The translations under genes and the position numbers were made by a program. Below the pieces are notes generated by a model. It did no database searches. It had not been told where the DNA came from and was given only the letters and a program-made list of their open reading frames with translations. DNA of 64,000 nucleotides, taken from positions 124,001 to 188,000 of the forward strand of contig JACKBK010000003.1 of NCBI GenBank assembly GCA_020634555.1. The letters run 5' to 3'. Below are positions 34,145 to 42,673 of the stretch, piece after piece; position 1 is the first letter of the stretch; each line of letters starts with the position of its first letter. This stretch comes from Caldilineae bacterium (GTDB taxonomy: Bacteria; Chloroflexota; Anaerolineae; JAAEKA01).

Positions 34145-35269
34145 TTAACGCCTGCGCCAGATGAAGACCGCCACCAACGCCAGCAGTGCGGCTGCGCACA
34201 GGCTGCCGCCGCCGATCACCGCCAGCAAACCGGTAGTGCTGCTGTTTTCACCGGACCGGGAGGGTCGAGGGGTCGCCGTGGGGCGCACCACTGTTGGCTG
34301 GGCTGATTGTTCAGCTGCTGCGGGGGTATCGCCAACCTCTGCTACAGCCTGGGCCGTGGGTGCGTCCACGGACGTGAGACCGGTGGGAACGGGGGTATCG
34401 CCTTCAGCCGTGGGGCTGGGCGGAACCACCTGTTCCAGACCGGTCGTCTCGCTGCGTTCCCCATCGGTCGCTGGCGTCGTCGCCTCCCCCTCAACGGTTA
34501 CCGGCGCGGGCTGGGTCTCTGCCTCAACCGCGCTGGTTGGGGTGGTTGCTGGTGCAGTCGCATCGGGGTTGGCAGGCGTGTTGGCCAGCACAGGTGTGTC
34601 GGTAGCCGCCGGTGGATTAGTGGCTGCCACCGCCGCCACGCGTGTGTTGGTCGGAGCCGGTGTGCTCGTCGAAGCGGGCGTGTTCGATGGAACAGGGGTA
34701 TTCGTTGGCAGCGGCGTGCTGGTGGCCGATTGAGTACTGCTGGTCTGTGCAGTGGTCGCAGTCGGTGTTGCAGTAGCAGGCCGGGCTGTGGCTGTTGGTG
34801 TTGACGTCGCTGACTGGCTGGTCGGCGTCGCAGTCGCTGTACCGGTCGATCCGGCCTGGCCCGGTGTGGCGGAGACAGGCGTACCATTGAAATTGAGCAG
34901 CACGAGGTCTCCGGTATCGCTGACCTCGTAGAGCCAGTAGTAGTAGGCTGTGCCGCTGGTCAAGCCGCCATCGGGATATTCATAAGAGGCGCCGCTTGAA
35001 CTTGAGCCTTGGGCCTGCACGGTGGTAACCAATGTGGCCGCAGCAGGATTCTGATCCGTTGCCCGCTTGAGTTGAAAGGCGATCGTATCAACCTCGGTCT
35101 CGGTCTCCCACGTGACCATCAGCTCGTCGTTGCTGCTGCCGGGAGCAACCTCGAAGGAGGTCAAGCCAACTGCGGCCAACACTGGCGCCACCCCGTAGCC
35201 CAGGAGTGAGGTGAGTAGAAGGGCAATTGCGATGAATAGTGTTGCAAAGCGTGATAATAAATATCTCAT
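34145..35269 (-). CDS. Secreted Fn3-like stalk protein with C-terminal membrane anchor
   Basis: The protein has 374 residues from the ATG at 35269 (AGGA upstream); an upstream in-frame extension lacks support. Signal peptide 1-32; a single Fn3-like domain containing WETETEVDTIAFQLKRA and AYYYWLYEVSDTGD; a 200-residue Thr/Pro/Ala-rich stalk; then a hydrophobic helix (VIGGGSLCAAALLALVAVF) ending WRRR. The TM-plus-Arg tail resembles protein-sorting anchors, but no LPXTG or PEP motif is evident before it. The same TETEVDT domain recurs in the protein at 42660-43151. It sits between two C25 protease genes, possibly as their substrate or scaffold (inference). Confidence 0.75.
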   Translation of the reverse strand: MRYLLSRFATLFIAIALLLTSLLGYGVAPVLAAVGLTSFEVAPGSSNDELMVTWETETEVDTIAFQLKRATDQNPAAATLVTTVQAQGSSSSGASYEYPDGGLTSGTAYYYWLYEVSDTGDLVLLNFNGTPVSATPGQAGSTGTATATPTSQSATSTPTATARPATATPTATTAQTSSTQSATSTPLPTNTPVPSNTPASTSTPAPTNTRVAAVAATNPPAATDTPVLANTPANPDATAPATTPTSAVEAETQPAPVTVEGEATTPATDGERSETTGLEQVVPPSPTAEGDTPVPTGLTSVDAPTAQAVAEVGDTPAAAEQSAQPTVVRPTATPRPSRSGENSSTTGLLAVIGGGSLCAAALLALVAVFIWRRR

Positions 35270-35363
35270 GTCCTGATTCAGTGTCTCCTTCGAGTTCTCG
35301 ATCAACCTTACGCCAGCCAGCGATGGTAGCATACAGGGGTGGTAGTGTCAAGTCTTTTTTGTC

Positions 35364-38300
35364 TTAGCTGCCCGGCAAACTGATCTCCAGCGCCGGATCG
35401 CCCAGCAGTCCGAATGTGGACAGCAAGTCCTGAGATAGGCCGGAGGTCCACAGCACCTGCTTGCCGGCGATGGTTGCCAACCCGAGCTCGTGCAGTCCCG
35501 ACGCGAAGACACCGTCATAGAAACCTCGGTGCAACCGGTCATGGCCGGTGGCGACGCCAAAACCGGTTGCGCCCCAACCGGCCACCGTGCCGCCCGCGCC
35601 CCAGTCCAGCATCTTGGCTTCGATGCCCGTATACTGCGGGTCGGAGAAGTTGCCGCTCAGACAAGCCATGTCCAGCGAGATGGGCAGCTTGCCGCCGTTG
35701 GACATCATGGTAACGTCGTTGCGGCCAATGTCGCGCGCACGCAGAATGACCTCATGTGCCCAGGTGGTATTGCTGGCGTGGCCGACGTAGTTCAGGAAGA
35801 GCGCGCCCGCGTTCACCTCCGAGATGATCGCAGTTGTCGTGTCTTCTGGTGTGCGATAGCGGAAGGATTCACCACCATCGTCGGCCGGATAGGGGTCATA
35901 GAAGACGCGACGGATCGCGTATTGTGCTGGAATGTGAGTGATAGTAGCTTCGGTTATTGCCTCGAAATCGCCGGCCAGATCAGGCATACCGTTGGCGTCG
36001 CGGTAATTGTCGGACACGAAGATGAGACCTGAATGCCAAGCGCCGGCTGGGGGGGCCGCCTCATAGGAGATGATCTTGTTGACCATGCGGTTAGCTTCGT
36101 CTGGCGTGTTGGCCGGCAGACGGCCAGAAGCGAGATCAGGGAAGGTGTCGTCGCCGCTGATCGCTACGAAATCGTTGTCGGTCGCCACCTCACAGAGCCA
36201 GGGATCGACACAATCGTAATAGGGTGGGATGAAATTTGGATAGTTCGAAAGGCCTGTATGCATCCGGTAATCGTAATGTCCATCGCCCAACAACATCAAG
36301 TAAGCCGGCGCAGGCGATTGCCACGTTTCGTAGGCCTGGCGTACGAAGTTTCGAATCGCCACCGGACTCATGCGCCCATTGCTGAACTCGTCGTAGATAT
36401 CCTGCACATCGACCTCGGCGACCGTCAGCCCTCGCGCCCGCCGATGCGCGGCCAGAGTCTGCGCGGCAGCCTTGAAATCGGCGTGGTAGACCAGCAGATA
36501 GTCGGCCTGGTTAGAGGTCGCCCGCAGGTTGGAGCCAACGTCACGAGTGATGGGTTGCACACGATTGATGCCGGACAGCCGAGCCAGCGCGTAGCTGGTC
36601 GCCCCACTGATAGTCCTGCCAAAGCGTGCCTGGTAGTTTCCGGCCGCCGCAGAGATCTCTCCACCCAGGAGCGGCAGGAAGGTTTGGTAGGTCGTTGCTG
36701 GAGCGTCGCCACCCACACTTGGTTCCAGTATCACAGGCTCCGGCGATTCAGTCGGCGAGACCTGGACGCCGGTCAGCAACACCGGCGCGGCCGGGTTGGT
36801 CACATCGTATGCCAGCACGCTCGGCCCCGTTAGCTTGCGGACAACGAACTGGCGCGGGCCAGAGCCAACCACAGAGAAGGCGAAGCGATCGTTGCTGGCA
36901 TCAGGTTGCTGGCGAAAGTCGAGACTGAACCAGTCGAGATAGGACTCATCAACCCCCACGCCCGGCAGGTCGCTGACCACCTGAAGCGTCAGGGTGTTCT
37001 GCCCACTGCGCAGTGCGGACGCCGGTACTGAGAACTGCCGCTCATAGCCTGTCTGGCCGTTCCAGGTCATGTCGCCAACGGTCTGCCCATTGACTTGAAC
37101 CCTGACATGGTGGTCGGGATTAGCAGACAGAATATCGGTTGCGCCCATCATGCGTACGGTCAGTGAGGCCGAATAGCCGCTGTTGACGACGGTGGGCAGA
37201 GCTGCGAACACTGTCAAGCTAGGCGTGAAGAGGCTGCTGAGCTTGCTCCAATACCAGCGAGGATTCGATGGGTCGGTACCGAAGGGCAGATCGTGGATGA
37301 AGGTCAGGTCCTCCTCGAAACGCTTGGATGCAGGCACCCAGTTGTCTGTCACTGTGCCGGCAGGAGCCGCGTTGGCTGTGTTCATCCGCAGCCCGTTGGT
37401 GTCGCCAACGGTGAACCAATAGATGTCGCTGTCGCTGTAAATGCTGGATGTGATGTTAGCGTAGAACACCAACGCTTCATCGTCTTCGAAGATATTGTCG
37501 TTGTCGCCGATGAAATGCGCCGGTATCTGCTGGCCGTCCTTCCACACCTGCAAGCGGGCTGGCGGCGCGCTGAGCAGCGGCGCCAGGTCGGAGTCCAGCA
37601 TGTCGGCGCGGGTAAGTTTGTACAGCCCGCTGAAGCGAAGCGCTGTCTTGAACCAGGGTCGCAACGTATCGCCAGGGAAGCCTTCCGGCGCGGCGTCCGG
37701 GCCAAACTGGTTGCCGGCCCGTGCAACCCGCCAGGCCAGCGCCTGCTCGTAGTTGAGCAATCCGGCGCTCAAGACTGGGTCCAGCGCGTCGGGCGCCGAC
37801 GATGGCTGCTTGGCTGCTGCTTCCGGGAAGGTTACCTCAACTTGCAGCCAGCGAACCACCTGCACCACGCCGCTGACGGGGTTGTACTGCACTGGCTGGA
37901 CAACGATGCGGGCTACCCGCTGGCTGCGAATGAACGCCGTCTCTTCAACCGCCACAATGTCGCCGGGGAGGAAACTGTCCTGATTGTAGACACTGGCGTC
38001 GTAGGTGAACCGGGTTTGCAGCCCGGCGTCCAGATCAATCTGGCCCGTTTGCTCGTCGTAGTGGGCCACAGATTCGGCCGCGGGCGCGATCCGGTAGCTG
38101 CCAGACAAGGTCTCGACGTCGGAAGCGACGACGCGCACAGAGATGTCTCCCTCGGCCGGGATGCCCAGCATGATACCGGTTCGGGGTAGTTGTGGATGTC
38201 CAGGCTGGTCTGAAAGAGTAAACTCTGGCAGGCTCAACAACTGGAACGTCTGGCCTTCCTGGGTCACATCGGTGACATCAGGCGCCGGCACTGCCATCTC

Positions 38301-38447
38301 GAACACCAAATGCCGGTCATCGCTGGTAACAACGCGAGGGCCTTCGCTCACGGTTTCCTGCGCGGCCGCGCTGTCTGCACCGTTCCATGCCAACATTTGA
38401 CTGACCAGAGCCACGGCCAGAGCTATCTTCATGAACTGCCGAAACAT
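35364..38447 (-). CDS. Large gingipain-like C25 cysteine protease with propeptide
   Basis: The protein has 1027 residues from the ATG at 38447. This start is chosen because AAGGAG lies eight bases upstream; the ATG at 38465 would put that site inside the gene. A signal peptide ends near SAAAQ (about 30). A propeptide-C25-like region (LPEFTLSDQPGHPQLPRTG) follows, then two beta-rich domains with jelly-roll-like segments, then the caspase-like domain with H890 (NYVGHASNTTW) and C929 (DMACLSGNF). It ends at ...GDPALEISLPGS with no anchor, so it is probably released or processed. It shares the C-terminal LLGDPAL ending with the smaller C25 protease. TATAAT lies 17-22 bases upstream of the start on this strand, leaving a very short leader. 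Confidence 0.88.
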   Translation of the reverse strand: MFRQFMKIALAVALVSQMLAWNGADSAAAQETVSEGPRVVTSDDRHLVFEMAVPAPDVTDVTQEGQTFQLLSLPEFTLSDQPGHPQLPRTGIMLGIPAEGDISVRVVASDVETLSGSYRIAPAAESVAHYDEQTGQIDLDAGLQTRFTYDASVYNQDSFLPGDIVAVEETAFIRSQRVARIVVQPVQYNPVSGVVQVVRWLQVEVTFPEAAAKQPSSAPDALDPVLSAGLLNYEQALAWRVARAGNQFGPDAAPEGFPGDTLRPWFKTALRFSGLYKLTRADMLDSDLAPLLSAPPARLQVWKDGQQIPAHFIGDNDNIFEDDEALVFYANITSSIYSDSDIYWFTVGDTNGLRMNTANAAPAGTVTDNWVPASKRFEEDLTFIHDLPFGTDPSNPRWYWSKLSSLFTPSLTVFAALPTVVNSGYSASLTVRMMGATDILSANPDHHVRVQVNGQTVGDMTWNGQTGYERQFSVPASALRSGQNTLTLQVVSDLPGVGVDESYLDWFSLDFRQQPDASNDRFAFSVVGSGPRQFVVRKLTGPSVLAYDVTNPAAPVLLTGVQVSPTESPEPVILEPSVGGDAPATTYQTFLPLLGGEISAAAGNYQARFGRTISGATSYALARLSGINRVQPITRDVGSNLRATSNQADYLLVYHADFKAAAQTLAAHRRARGLTVAEVDVQDIYDEFSNGRMSPVAIRNFVRQAYETWQSPAPAYLMLLGDGHYDYRMHTGLSNYPNFIPPYYDCVDPWLCEVATDNDFVAISGDDTFPDLASGRLPANTPDEANRMVNKIISYEAAPPAGAWHSGLIFVSDNYRDANGMPDLAGDFEAITEATITHIPAQYAIRRVFYDPYPADDGGESFRYRTPEDTTTAIISEVNAGALFLNYVGHASNTTWAHEVILRARDIGRNDVTMMSNGGKLPISLDMACLSGNFSDPQYTGIEAKMLDWGAGGTVAGWGATGFGVATGHDRLHRGFYDGVFASGLHELGLATIAGKQVLWTSGLSQDLLSTFGLLGDPALEISLPGS

Positions 38448-38493
38448 CACACATATCTCCTTCATTATAGATTACATTTGTAACTGCTGACCC

Positions 38494-38563
38494 GTTACGT
38501 TTCGCGCCTTCGCGGCGGAAACCAGGTCTGAGAAAAGTGGATTCCCGCGAAGGCGGGAATGAC
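38494..38563. repeat. REP-like inverted pair
   Basis: A diverged unit around CGCGCCTTCGCGGCGGAAACC (within 38494-38525) and a canonical unit GTGGATTCCCGCGAAGGCGG... ending GGGAATGACC (38537-38563). Same family as 15729-15793. Confidence 0.8.
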
Positions 38564-38814
38564 CCCACTCTGTAGGCTGAATAGTTACTTAAATTTTTTA
38601 CTTTCTTTGCGTGTGGTAGAGTCACACTCGCGGGCTGCAACATTCCATAGACGAGACGCCTCGTCTTCCCTCTCAGTTCCCAAGTTCAGCGACCTGGCAG
38701 GTAAAACGTAATGGCAGTCACCTAACACTACAACGAGACTGCGGAAGGCGCCAAATTCTGTCTGCACCTGCTTTTGCCGCTTGAACCTGCTTTTTCCAGC
38801 CTAGACTGCCCCTA

Positions 38815-38948
38815 AGAGACTGTTTGAAAAGTCGTCCACGCAGACTTCGGAAGTCGCCGGGTTGCCAAACGGAGGATATTTCAGCGGTAGCAGGCCGGTC
38901 GTTGCAGGAAATCGGCGACTTCCGAAGTCTATTCAAACAGCTTCTAAA
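38815..38948. repeat. MITE-like repeat, long copy (134 bp)
   Basis: It starts AGAGACTGTTTGAAAAGTCG and ends CAAACAGCTTCTAAA, matching both ends of the 76-bp copy at 17886-17961. Internally it carries ACTTCGGAAGTCGCC and its complement as subterminal inverted repeats. The rest of 38564-39131 holds no gene that I can support. Confidence 0.8.
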
Positions 38949-39131
38949 GCCTGGATAGACTGCACGAACGAACTCCAGGTGATTCCGCCCGAACTGCGCA
39001 GTCCCTACTGCTCGACAGAGATGCGGCCGAAGTTCTGGGCCCACACCTTGCAAGATCGGACCACCAGTCCTTGCGAAACAGAGAGGTTTTTACCAATCTC
39101 GAAACGAACCGATCAATTGCCGTGACTCGTC

Positions 39132-39161
39132 TTGACAAATGAGAAAAGCCTGTGCTATAAT
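39132..39161 (+). promoter_or_regulatory. Strong promoter of the RiPP-like locus
   Basis: TTGACA (39132-39137), an 18-bp spacer and TATAAT (39156-39161) preceded by TGTGC. This near-consensus extended -10 promoter sits 40 bp upstream of the PqqD-like gene. Confidence 0.85.
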
Positions 39162-39200
39162 CTCGCTTGTCATCAGACCCTCCGCAGTATTCAGCATTAT

Positions 39201-39485
39201 ATGTCTCATCTTGTTCCAGATTCGGTGGCAACCAAGGATCCGAGCCAGATCATCTCCCGCACGGTTGACGACGAAGCCCTGATCATCCACCTCACCAGCG
39301 GCAGCTACTATAGCTTGAACGCAGTGGGCACACGAGTCTGGGAAAGCATAGATGGGACACGTACTGTGGAAGATATCGCAAAGATCATTCAGACCGAGTT
39401 TGACGCCGATTTCGACCGAATCGAAACCGAAGTCATCTCCCTGGTGACAGATCTGGCTCAGGAAGGTTTGGTCCAGATCAAGTGA
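39201..39485 (+). CDS. PqqD-like RiPP recognition protein
   Basis: The protein has 94 residues from the ATG at 39201. The PqqD/RRE fold signature is clear: VDDEALIIHLTSGSYYSLNAVG, then RVWESIDGTRTVEDIA and a C-terminal VTDLAQEGLV. Family role: binds the leader of a ribosomal precursor peptide and delivers it to modifying enzymes; in lasso clusters the stand-alone form is called B1 and recognises YxxPxL. A precursor-like gene with exactly that motif lies 190 bp downstream. The strong promoter upstream suggests high expression. Confidence 0.9.
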   Translation: MSHLVPDSVATKDPSQIISRTVDDEALIIHLTSGSYYSLNAVGTRVWESIDGTRTVEDIAKIIQTEFDADFDRIETEVISLVTDLAQEGLVQIK

Positions 39486-39493
39486 AAGCAGGA

Positions 39494-39648
39494 GCCCTAT
39501 GGGTTCCATGAACTTTCTCTCAGGATTGGCTCGATTGGGCTGAGGAAGGCTCTGCCGGAGCAACAACCAGTCCGTAGTTCGGAAGTTTGGCAAGCCCACA
39601 AGGCGAGCAGCTTTACCGTCCCCCATTTTCAGTTGCAGCCCATAGGGC
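39494..39648. repeat. Distant 10-bp inverted repeat in the PqqD-precursor intergenic region
   Basis: GCCCTATGGG (39494-39503) and CCCATAGGGC (39639-39648) bracket 135 bp between the PqqD-like gene and the precursor. They could pair in the transcript and present the precursor ribosome site. A 14-codon frame (39499-39543, MGSMNFLSGLARLG) with AGGAG upstream lies at its start and may or may not be translated. Confidence 0.4.
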
Positions 39649-39675
39649 GCACTACCAAGCTCAGGAGGTATCATC

Positions 39676-39798
39676 GTGAACCAGACCGCACCCGTGAAGA
39701 AGACGTACGAGACTCCAACCTTGACCAAGCACCAGAGGCTGCAGAAGGTAACTCTCGGAACTGTGTCCACCAGCCCTTGGCTAATGCCTGGCCAGTAA
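39676..39798 (+). CDS. Candidate RiPP precursor with lasso-type leader (40 aa)
   Basis: GTG start with a perfect AGGAGG seven bases upstream (39663-39668); 40 codons and a TAA. The leader has KKTYETPTL (residues 8-16), containing YxxPxL, the motif read by PqqD-like B1 proteins in lasso pathways. T26-L27-G28 matches the usual leader end, with Thr at the second-last leader position and Gly as first core residue. The resulting 13-residue core GTVSTSPWLMPGQ has no Asp or Glu at positions 7-9, so a classical lasso macrolactam cannot form. It is rich in Ser/Thr, which the adjacent kinase-like protein might target. The gene is short and GTG-started and is easily missed. Confidence 0.72.
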   Translation: MNQTAPVKKTYETPTLTKHQRLQKVTLGTVSTSPWLMPGQ

Positions 39799-39869
39799 AA
39801 AGCAGCGTCAAGCAAGACCACTTCTTCGGAAGTCAGTAAAGCCAATCCGTAATTCGTTTTGTGTACATC

Positions 39870-39899
39870 AAGGGAAGTTGTTCCGCAACTTCCCTTTTT
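39870..39899 (+). terminator. Intrinsic terminator after the precursor gene
   Basis: AAGGGAAGTTG (39870-39880), loop TTCCG, CAACTTCCCTT (39886-39896), then TTT. It would end or attenuate the PqqD-precursor transcript, so the kinase gene may be expressed at a lower level. Confidence 0.88.
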
Positions 39900-39927
39900 G
39901 TCGTTCTCAAGCTCTGTTACCGGCGTT

Positions 39928-40998
39928 GTGACATTGTTACCCTCAGCTCACCAATTCTACCAGCGTTTGGCTGCCGCCTTTGACGAAGCAGTCAGTTCAT
40001 CGACGCAAACGGACCCAGGTCAACTGCCGCCCGGCGAATTCTACATCGATCTCGGCGGCATGGTGGGACGAATTCGCTGCTCCAGCGATGTCTTGCAAGA
40101 GCGGCTAGTCGCGCCACTGGATCACGTGCTGACAGAACCTGGGCAACGAGCTGTCAGCTTCACCGTTGACTGGGTGGACGCGTCCGATTGTGACTCATCG
40201 TGGCTGGCCATGCCTTGGCCAGCTCAACGCCAATCAGCCGAACAGGGCACCAGCGAGTACCTGGATGCGCCTTACCTGTTCACTGCGCACGGGGATTCGG
40301 TCCTGGCGGCACTCGACCAATCACAAGCACACACGGTGGCCCTCGTCCGCAGCGCACGCGACTGGCCGCCCGACTATTACCACCAGTCGATCTTCATTAC
40401 CCTCTACCAACAGGTGCGCCGGCACGGATTGCACTTGATCCATGCGGCCGCGGTGGGGCTGGAAGGCCGGGCAGTACTGATGACTGGGGCGTCTGGCAGC
40501 GGCAAGACGACTACCATGCTCTCCTGCATCCGCCACGGCTTCGAGTTCTACAGCGACGACGCGACATTGCTGCAACGCACCGGCAGCGGCGCATTCAGCG
40601 TAATCTCGCTGCTGGGCGCCATCAACATCACGCCGCAAACACTGGCCTGGTTCCCGGAACTTCAACCGGCAGCCGCGCCTGTAGCCAACCGCACCGGCAA
40701 GCGGCTGGCGATGATCAACGCCGTCTATCCAGGCCAGGCTGCGCGAGAAGGTCAGGTCGCCGCGATCCTGGTGCCGGAGATCACCGACCAACCCGCTACG
40801 TCACTGGCACCAATCAACCGCGGCGAGGTCCTCAGCGCAGTGTTGCCCTTCAGCCTGGATTTGCACGACCCCGATGCCGCCCGCGATCAACTTGACTTCC
40901 TGGTGGATGCAGTTGAAAAGATCCCCTGTTATCGTCTGCTCCTCGGTAACAACCTGAACGAAGTCCCCCGCTTTCTCGCCAACTTCTTATCCGTCTAG
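39928..40998 (+). CDS. HPr-kinase-like protein of the RiPP locus
   Basis: About 356 residues from the GTG at 39928. The frame is open further upstream, but that part runs through the terminator hairpin; the start is uncertain and has no clear ribosome site. HprK-like features: LHLIHAAAVGLEGRAVLMTG leading into P-loop GASGSGKT (about 187-194) and the acidic YSDDATLL about 20 residues later. HPr itself and a full HPr kinase signature are not evident. Homologues in some lasso-peptide clusters phosphorylate the precursor C-terminal Ser; here the precursor ends in Gln, so the target site would differ (inference). The N-terminal 150 residues are unassigned. Confidence 0.78.
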   Translation: MTLLPSAHQFYQRLAAAFDEAVSSSTQTDPGQLPPGEFYIDLGGMVGRIRCSSDVLQERLVAPLDHVLTEPGQRAVSFTVDWVDASDCDSSWLAMPWPAQRQSAEQGTSEYLDAPYLFTAHGDSVLAALDQSQAHTVALVRSARDWPPDYYHQSIFITLYQQVRRHGLHLIHAAAVGLEGRAVLMTGASGSGKTTTMLSCIRHGFEFYSDDATLLQRTGSGAFSVISLLGAINITPQTLAWFPELQPAAAPVANRTGKRLAMINAVYPGQAAREGQVAAILVPEITDQPATSLAPINRGEVLSAVLPFSLDLHDPDAARDQLDFLVDAVEKIPCYRLLLGNNLNEVPRFLANFLSV

Positions 40999-41029
40999 AC
41001 GTTCGACTTTACTGCAAGAGTCGAACGTC
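40998..41029. terminator. Convergent-gene hairpin
   Basis: GACGTTCGACT (40998-41008) and AGTCGAACGTC (41019-41029) pair across a 10-base loop. The right arm lies within the last codons of the radical SAM gene. Confidence 0.6.
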
Positions 41030-42673
41030 CAGTTCCGCTTGCGTCGCGCGTAGCCGCTGCTCGATGCTTTGCATCTGGCTGGCCGCCTGGTCCAACAGCT
41101 TCTGGCCCGGTACATTGCCGCCTGCGGCAACGGCGCGCAGCGCCTCGCGCATCACAGCATAGGGGATGCGCGTCAGGGCGAAGAAGTCGAGCTTCTGCTC
41201 TGCCAGCAAACGCTGATACATCCCCGACTCGCCGTTGAGGTCCGCCGCCTGAAGCGCGATCTCGTTGGCGGGAATGCCGTCCAGCAAGCCAAACGCCAGA
41301 CGATACCACTCCGCACCCAACCGGCGCTGAAACCTGTTCATCAGATCGAACACACTGGCGACGGCCGGATCGGAAAACTCGTAGCTCAGCGCGTCATGTA
41401 CCGGACCGGTCACACCGCTCGACTGCTCGATCTGTTCGCGCACCGGCGTCCCCGGCAACAGCAGCAGGCTGCCGAAGATCAGCGGCGGGAAGTAGCCGAA
41501 CAGCCCCTGCTGCTCGATGAACTGCAGATTTTCCTGCAGGTCGGCCAGCCTGCTGCCCGGCTCGAACATGATGAACTCGACTTGGGCCGCCACGTCGTTG
41601 TCGTGCAGAATCTGCAGCGCCTTGCGGTTTGTCTCCACGCCGGTCTGCTTCACCATCCGTTCCAACGATGCCTCACTGCCGCTCTCGATACCGACGCTGA
41701 CGTAGCGGAGTCCGGCCTGCCGCAGTGCAGGGAAGAACCGCTCGCCGCGCACCACCTGATCAGCCCGCGTCAGAAACGCGAAGGAAAAATCGCGGCCTGT
41801 CGCGGCGTAGGTCTCGACGATGGTCAGCGCGCGCTCCGGTCGCACGAAGAAGTTGTCGTCCTGAAACTCGAAATGACTGGCGCCGTAAGTCTCGGCCAGA
41901 TGCACCATCTCCGCGACCACATTGTCGGCGCTGCGCCCGCGCCACGGCTTGCCGCCTGCTTCGCCGTAGAAAGCGATGATCGAGCAGAAGTTGCAGTGAA
42001 ACGGACAACCGCGGCTGGACATGATCGACGCCTTGCGGCGCATGACCCCTGCGACTGTGTCGGCGTACGGCGGATAGGCATCCAGCGGCGGCAGGAGATC
42101 ACGGGCCGGGAAGGGAACGGCATCCAGATCAGACAGGTTGGCGCGGCTCAGGTTGACCACGATCTCCTCGCCTTGCCGCCACGTCACGCCGGCGATGTCG
42201 CTCCAGTCGCTGGCGAGACCGGGCGCGGCTGCTTGCCAGCGCTGCATGATTTCCAGCAGGGTCAGTTCTCCTTCGCCGCGCACGCAAAGGTCCACCGCCG
42301 GAAAGTCCCGCAGAATCTCGCGGTGGGCAAAAGTTGGATGATAGCCACCCAAAACGATCAGCGTGTCGGGGTGCGCAGCTTTGACGACCTCAGCCAACTG
42401 CGTCGCGGTATGGATCATCTGCGACACCGCGGAGATGCCAACTACCGGCCGGCCACCGGCTGTCTTCGAGGCAACCACGAAGGCCAGCGTTTCCTGCACC
42501 AGGTCGTCGAACGGCTGTGGTCCGTTGACATTCGCGTCATGGATGCGGCATGGGATATCGGCATATTCGCGCAGCACCGAGGCGAGGTAAGCAATGCCCA
42601 ACGGCTGCGCGCCGCGAAACTCCCTCGTCGTGTAGTCAGGCGGACTGATCAACAGCAGTTCAACAGGAGTCAT
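41009..42673 (-). CDS. B12-binding-domain radical SAM protein
   Basis: The protein has 554 residues. An N-terminal cobalamin-binding-like Rossmann domain (LLLISPPDYTTREF, VVGISAVSQM, LIVLGGYHP; about 1-180) is followed by a radical SAM core with CPFHCNFC (CX3CX2C), then YVSVGIESGSE and FIMFEPGS. The C-terminal helical region is unassigned. The class includes methyltransferases and ring-forming enzymes acting on lipids, cofactors or peptides; the substrate here is unknown. The start lies 14 bp inside the preceding gene of the same strand, so it belongs to the DUF4012 operon. It faces the HprK-like gene tail to tail, 10 bp apart, so participation in the RiPP locus is possible but not shown. Confidence 0.87.
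   Translation of the reverse strand: MTPVELLLISPPDYTTREFRGAQPLGIAYLASVLREYADIPCRIHDANVNGPQPFDDLVQETLAFVVASKTAGGRPVVGISAVSQMIHTATQLAEVVKAAHPDTLIVLGGYHPTFAHREILRDFPAVDLCVRGEGELTLLEIMQRWQAAAPGLASDWSDIAGVTWRQGEEIVVNLSRANLSDLDAVPFPARDLLPPLDAYPPYADTVAGVMRRKASIMSSRGCPFHCNFCSIIAFYGEAGGKPWRGRSADNVVAEMVHLAETYGASHFEFQDDNFFVRPERALTIVETYAATGRDFSFAFLTRADQVVRGERFFPALRQAGLRYVSVGIESGSEASLERMVKQTGVETNRKALQILHDNDVAAQVEFIMFEPGSRLADLQENLQFIEQQGLFGYFPPLIFGSLLLLPGTPVREQIEQSSGVTGPVHDALSYEFSDPAVASVFDLMNRFQRRLGAEWYRLAFGLLDGIPANEIALQAADLNGESGMYQRLLAEQKLDFFALTRIPYAVMREALRAVAAGGNVPGQKLLDQAASQMQSIEQRLRATQAELDVRLLQ

Noticed and set aside
39499..39543. A 14-codon frame with AGGAG upstream as a second RiPP precursor
   Set aside because: The ribosome site is only four bases from the ATG, there is no YxxPxL motif, and the length is too short to judge. 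It is mentioned only in the inverted-repeat entry.
39928..40998. Calling the kinase-like gene a true HPr kinase/phosphorylase (hprK)
   Set aside because: There is no HPr gene or phosphotransferase gene nearby, the N-terminal 150 residues are unlike HprK, and the neighbours are RiPP-type.
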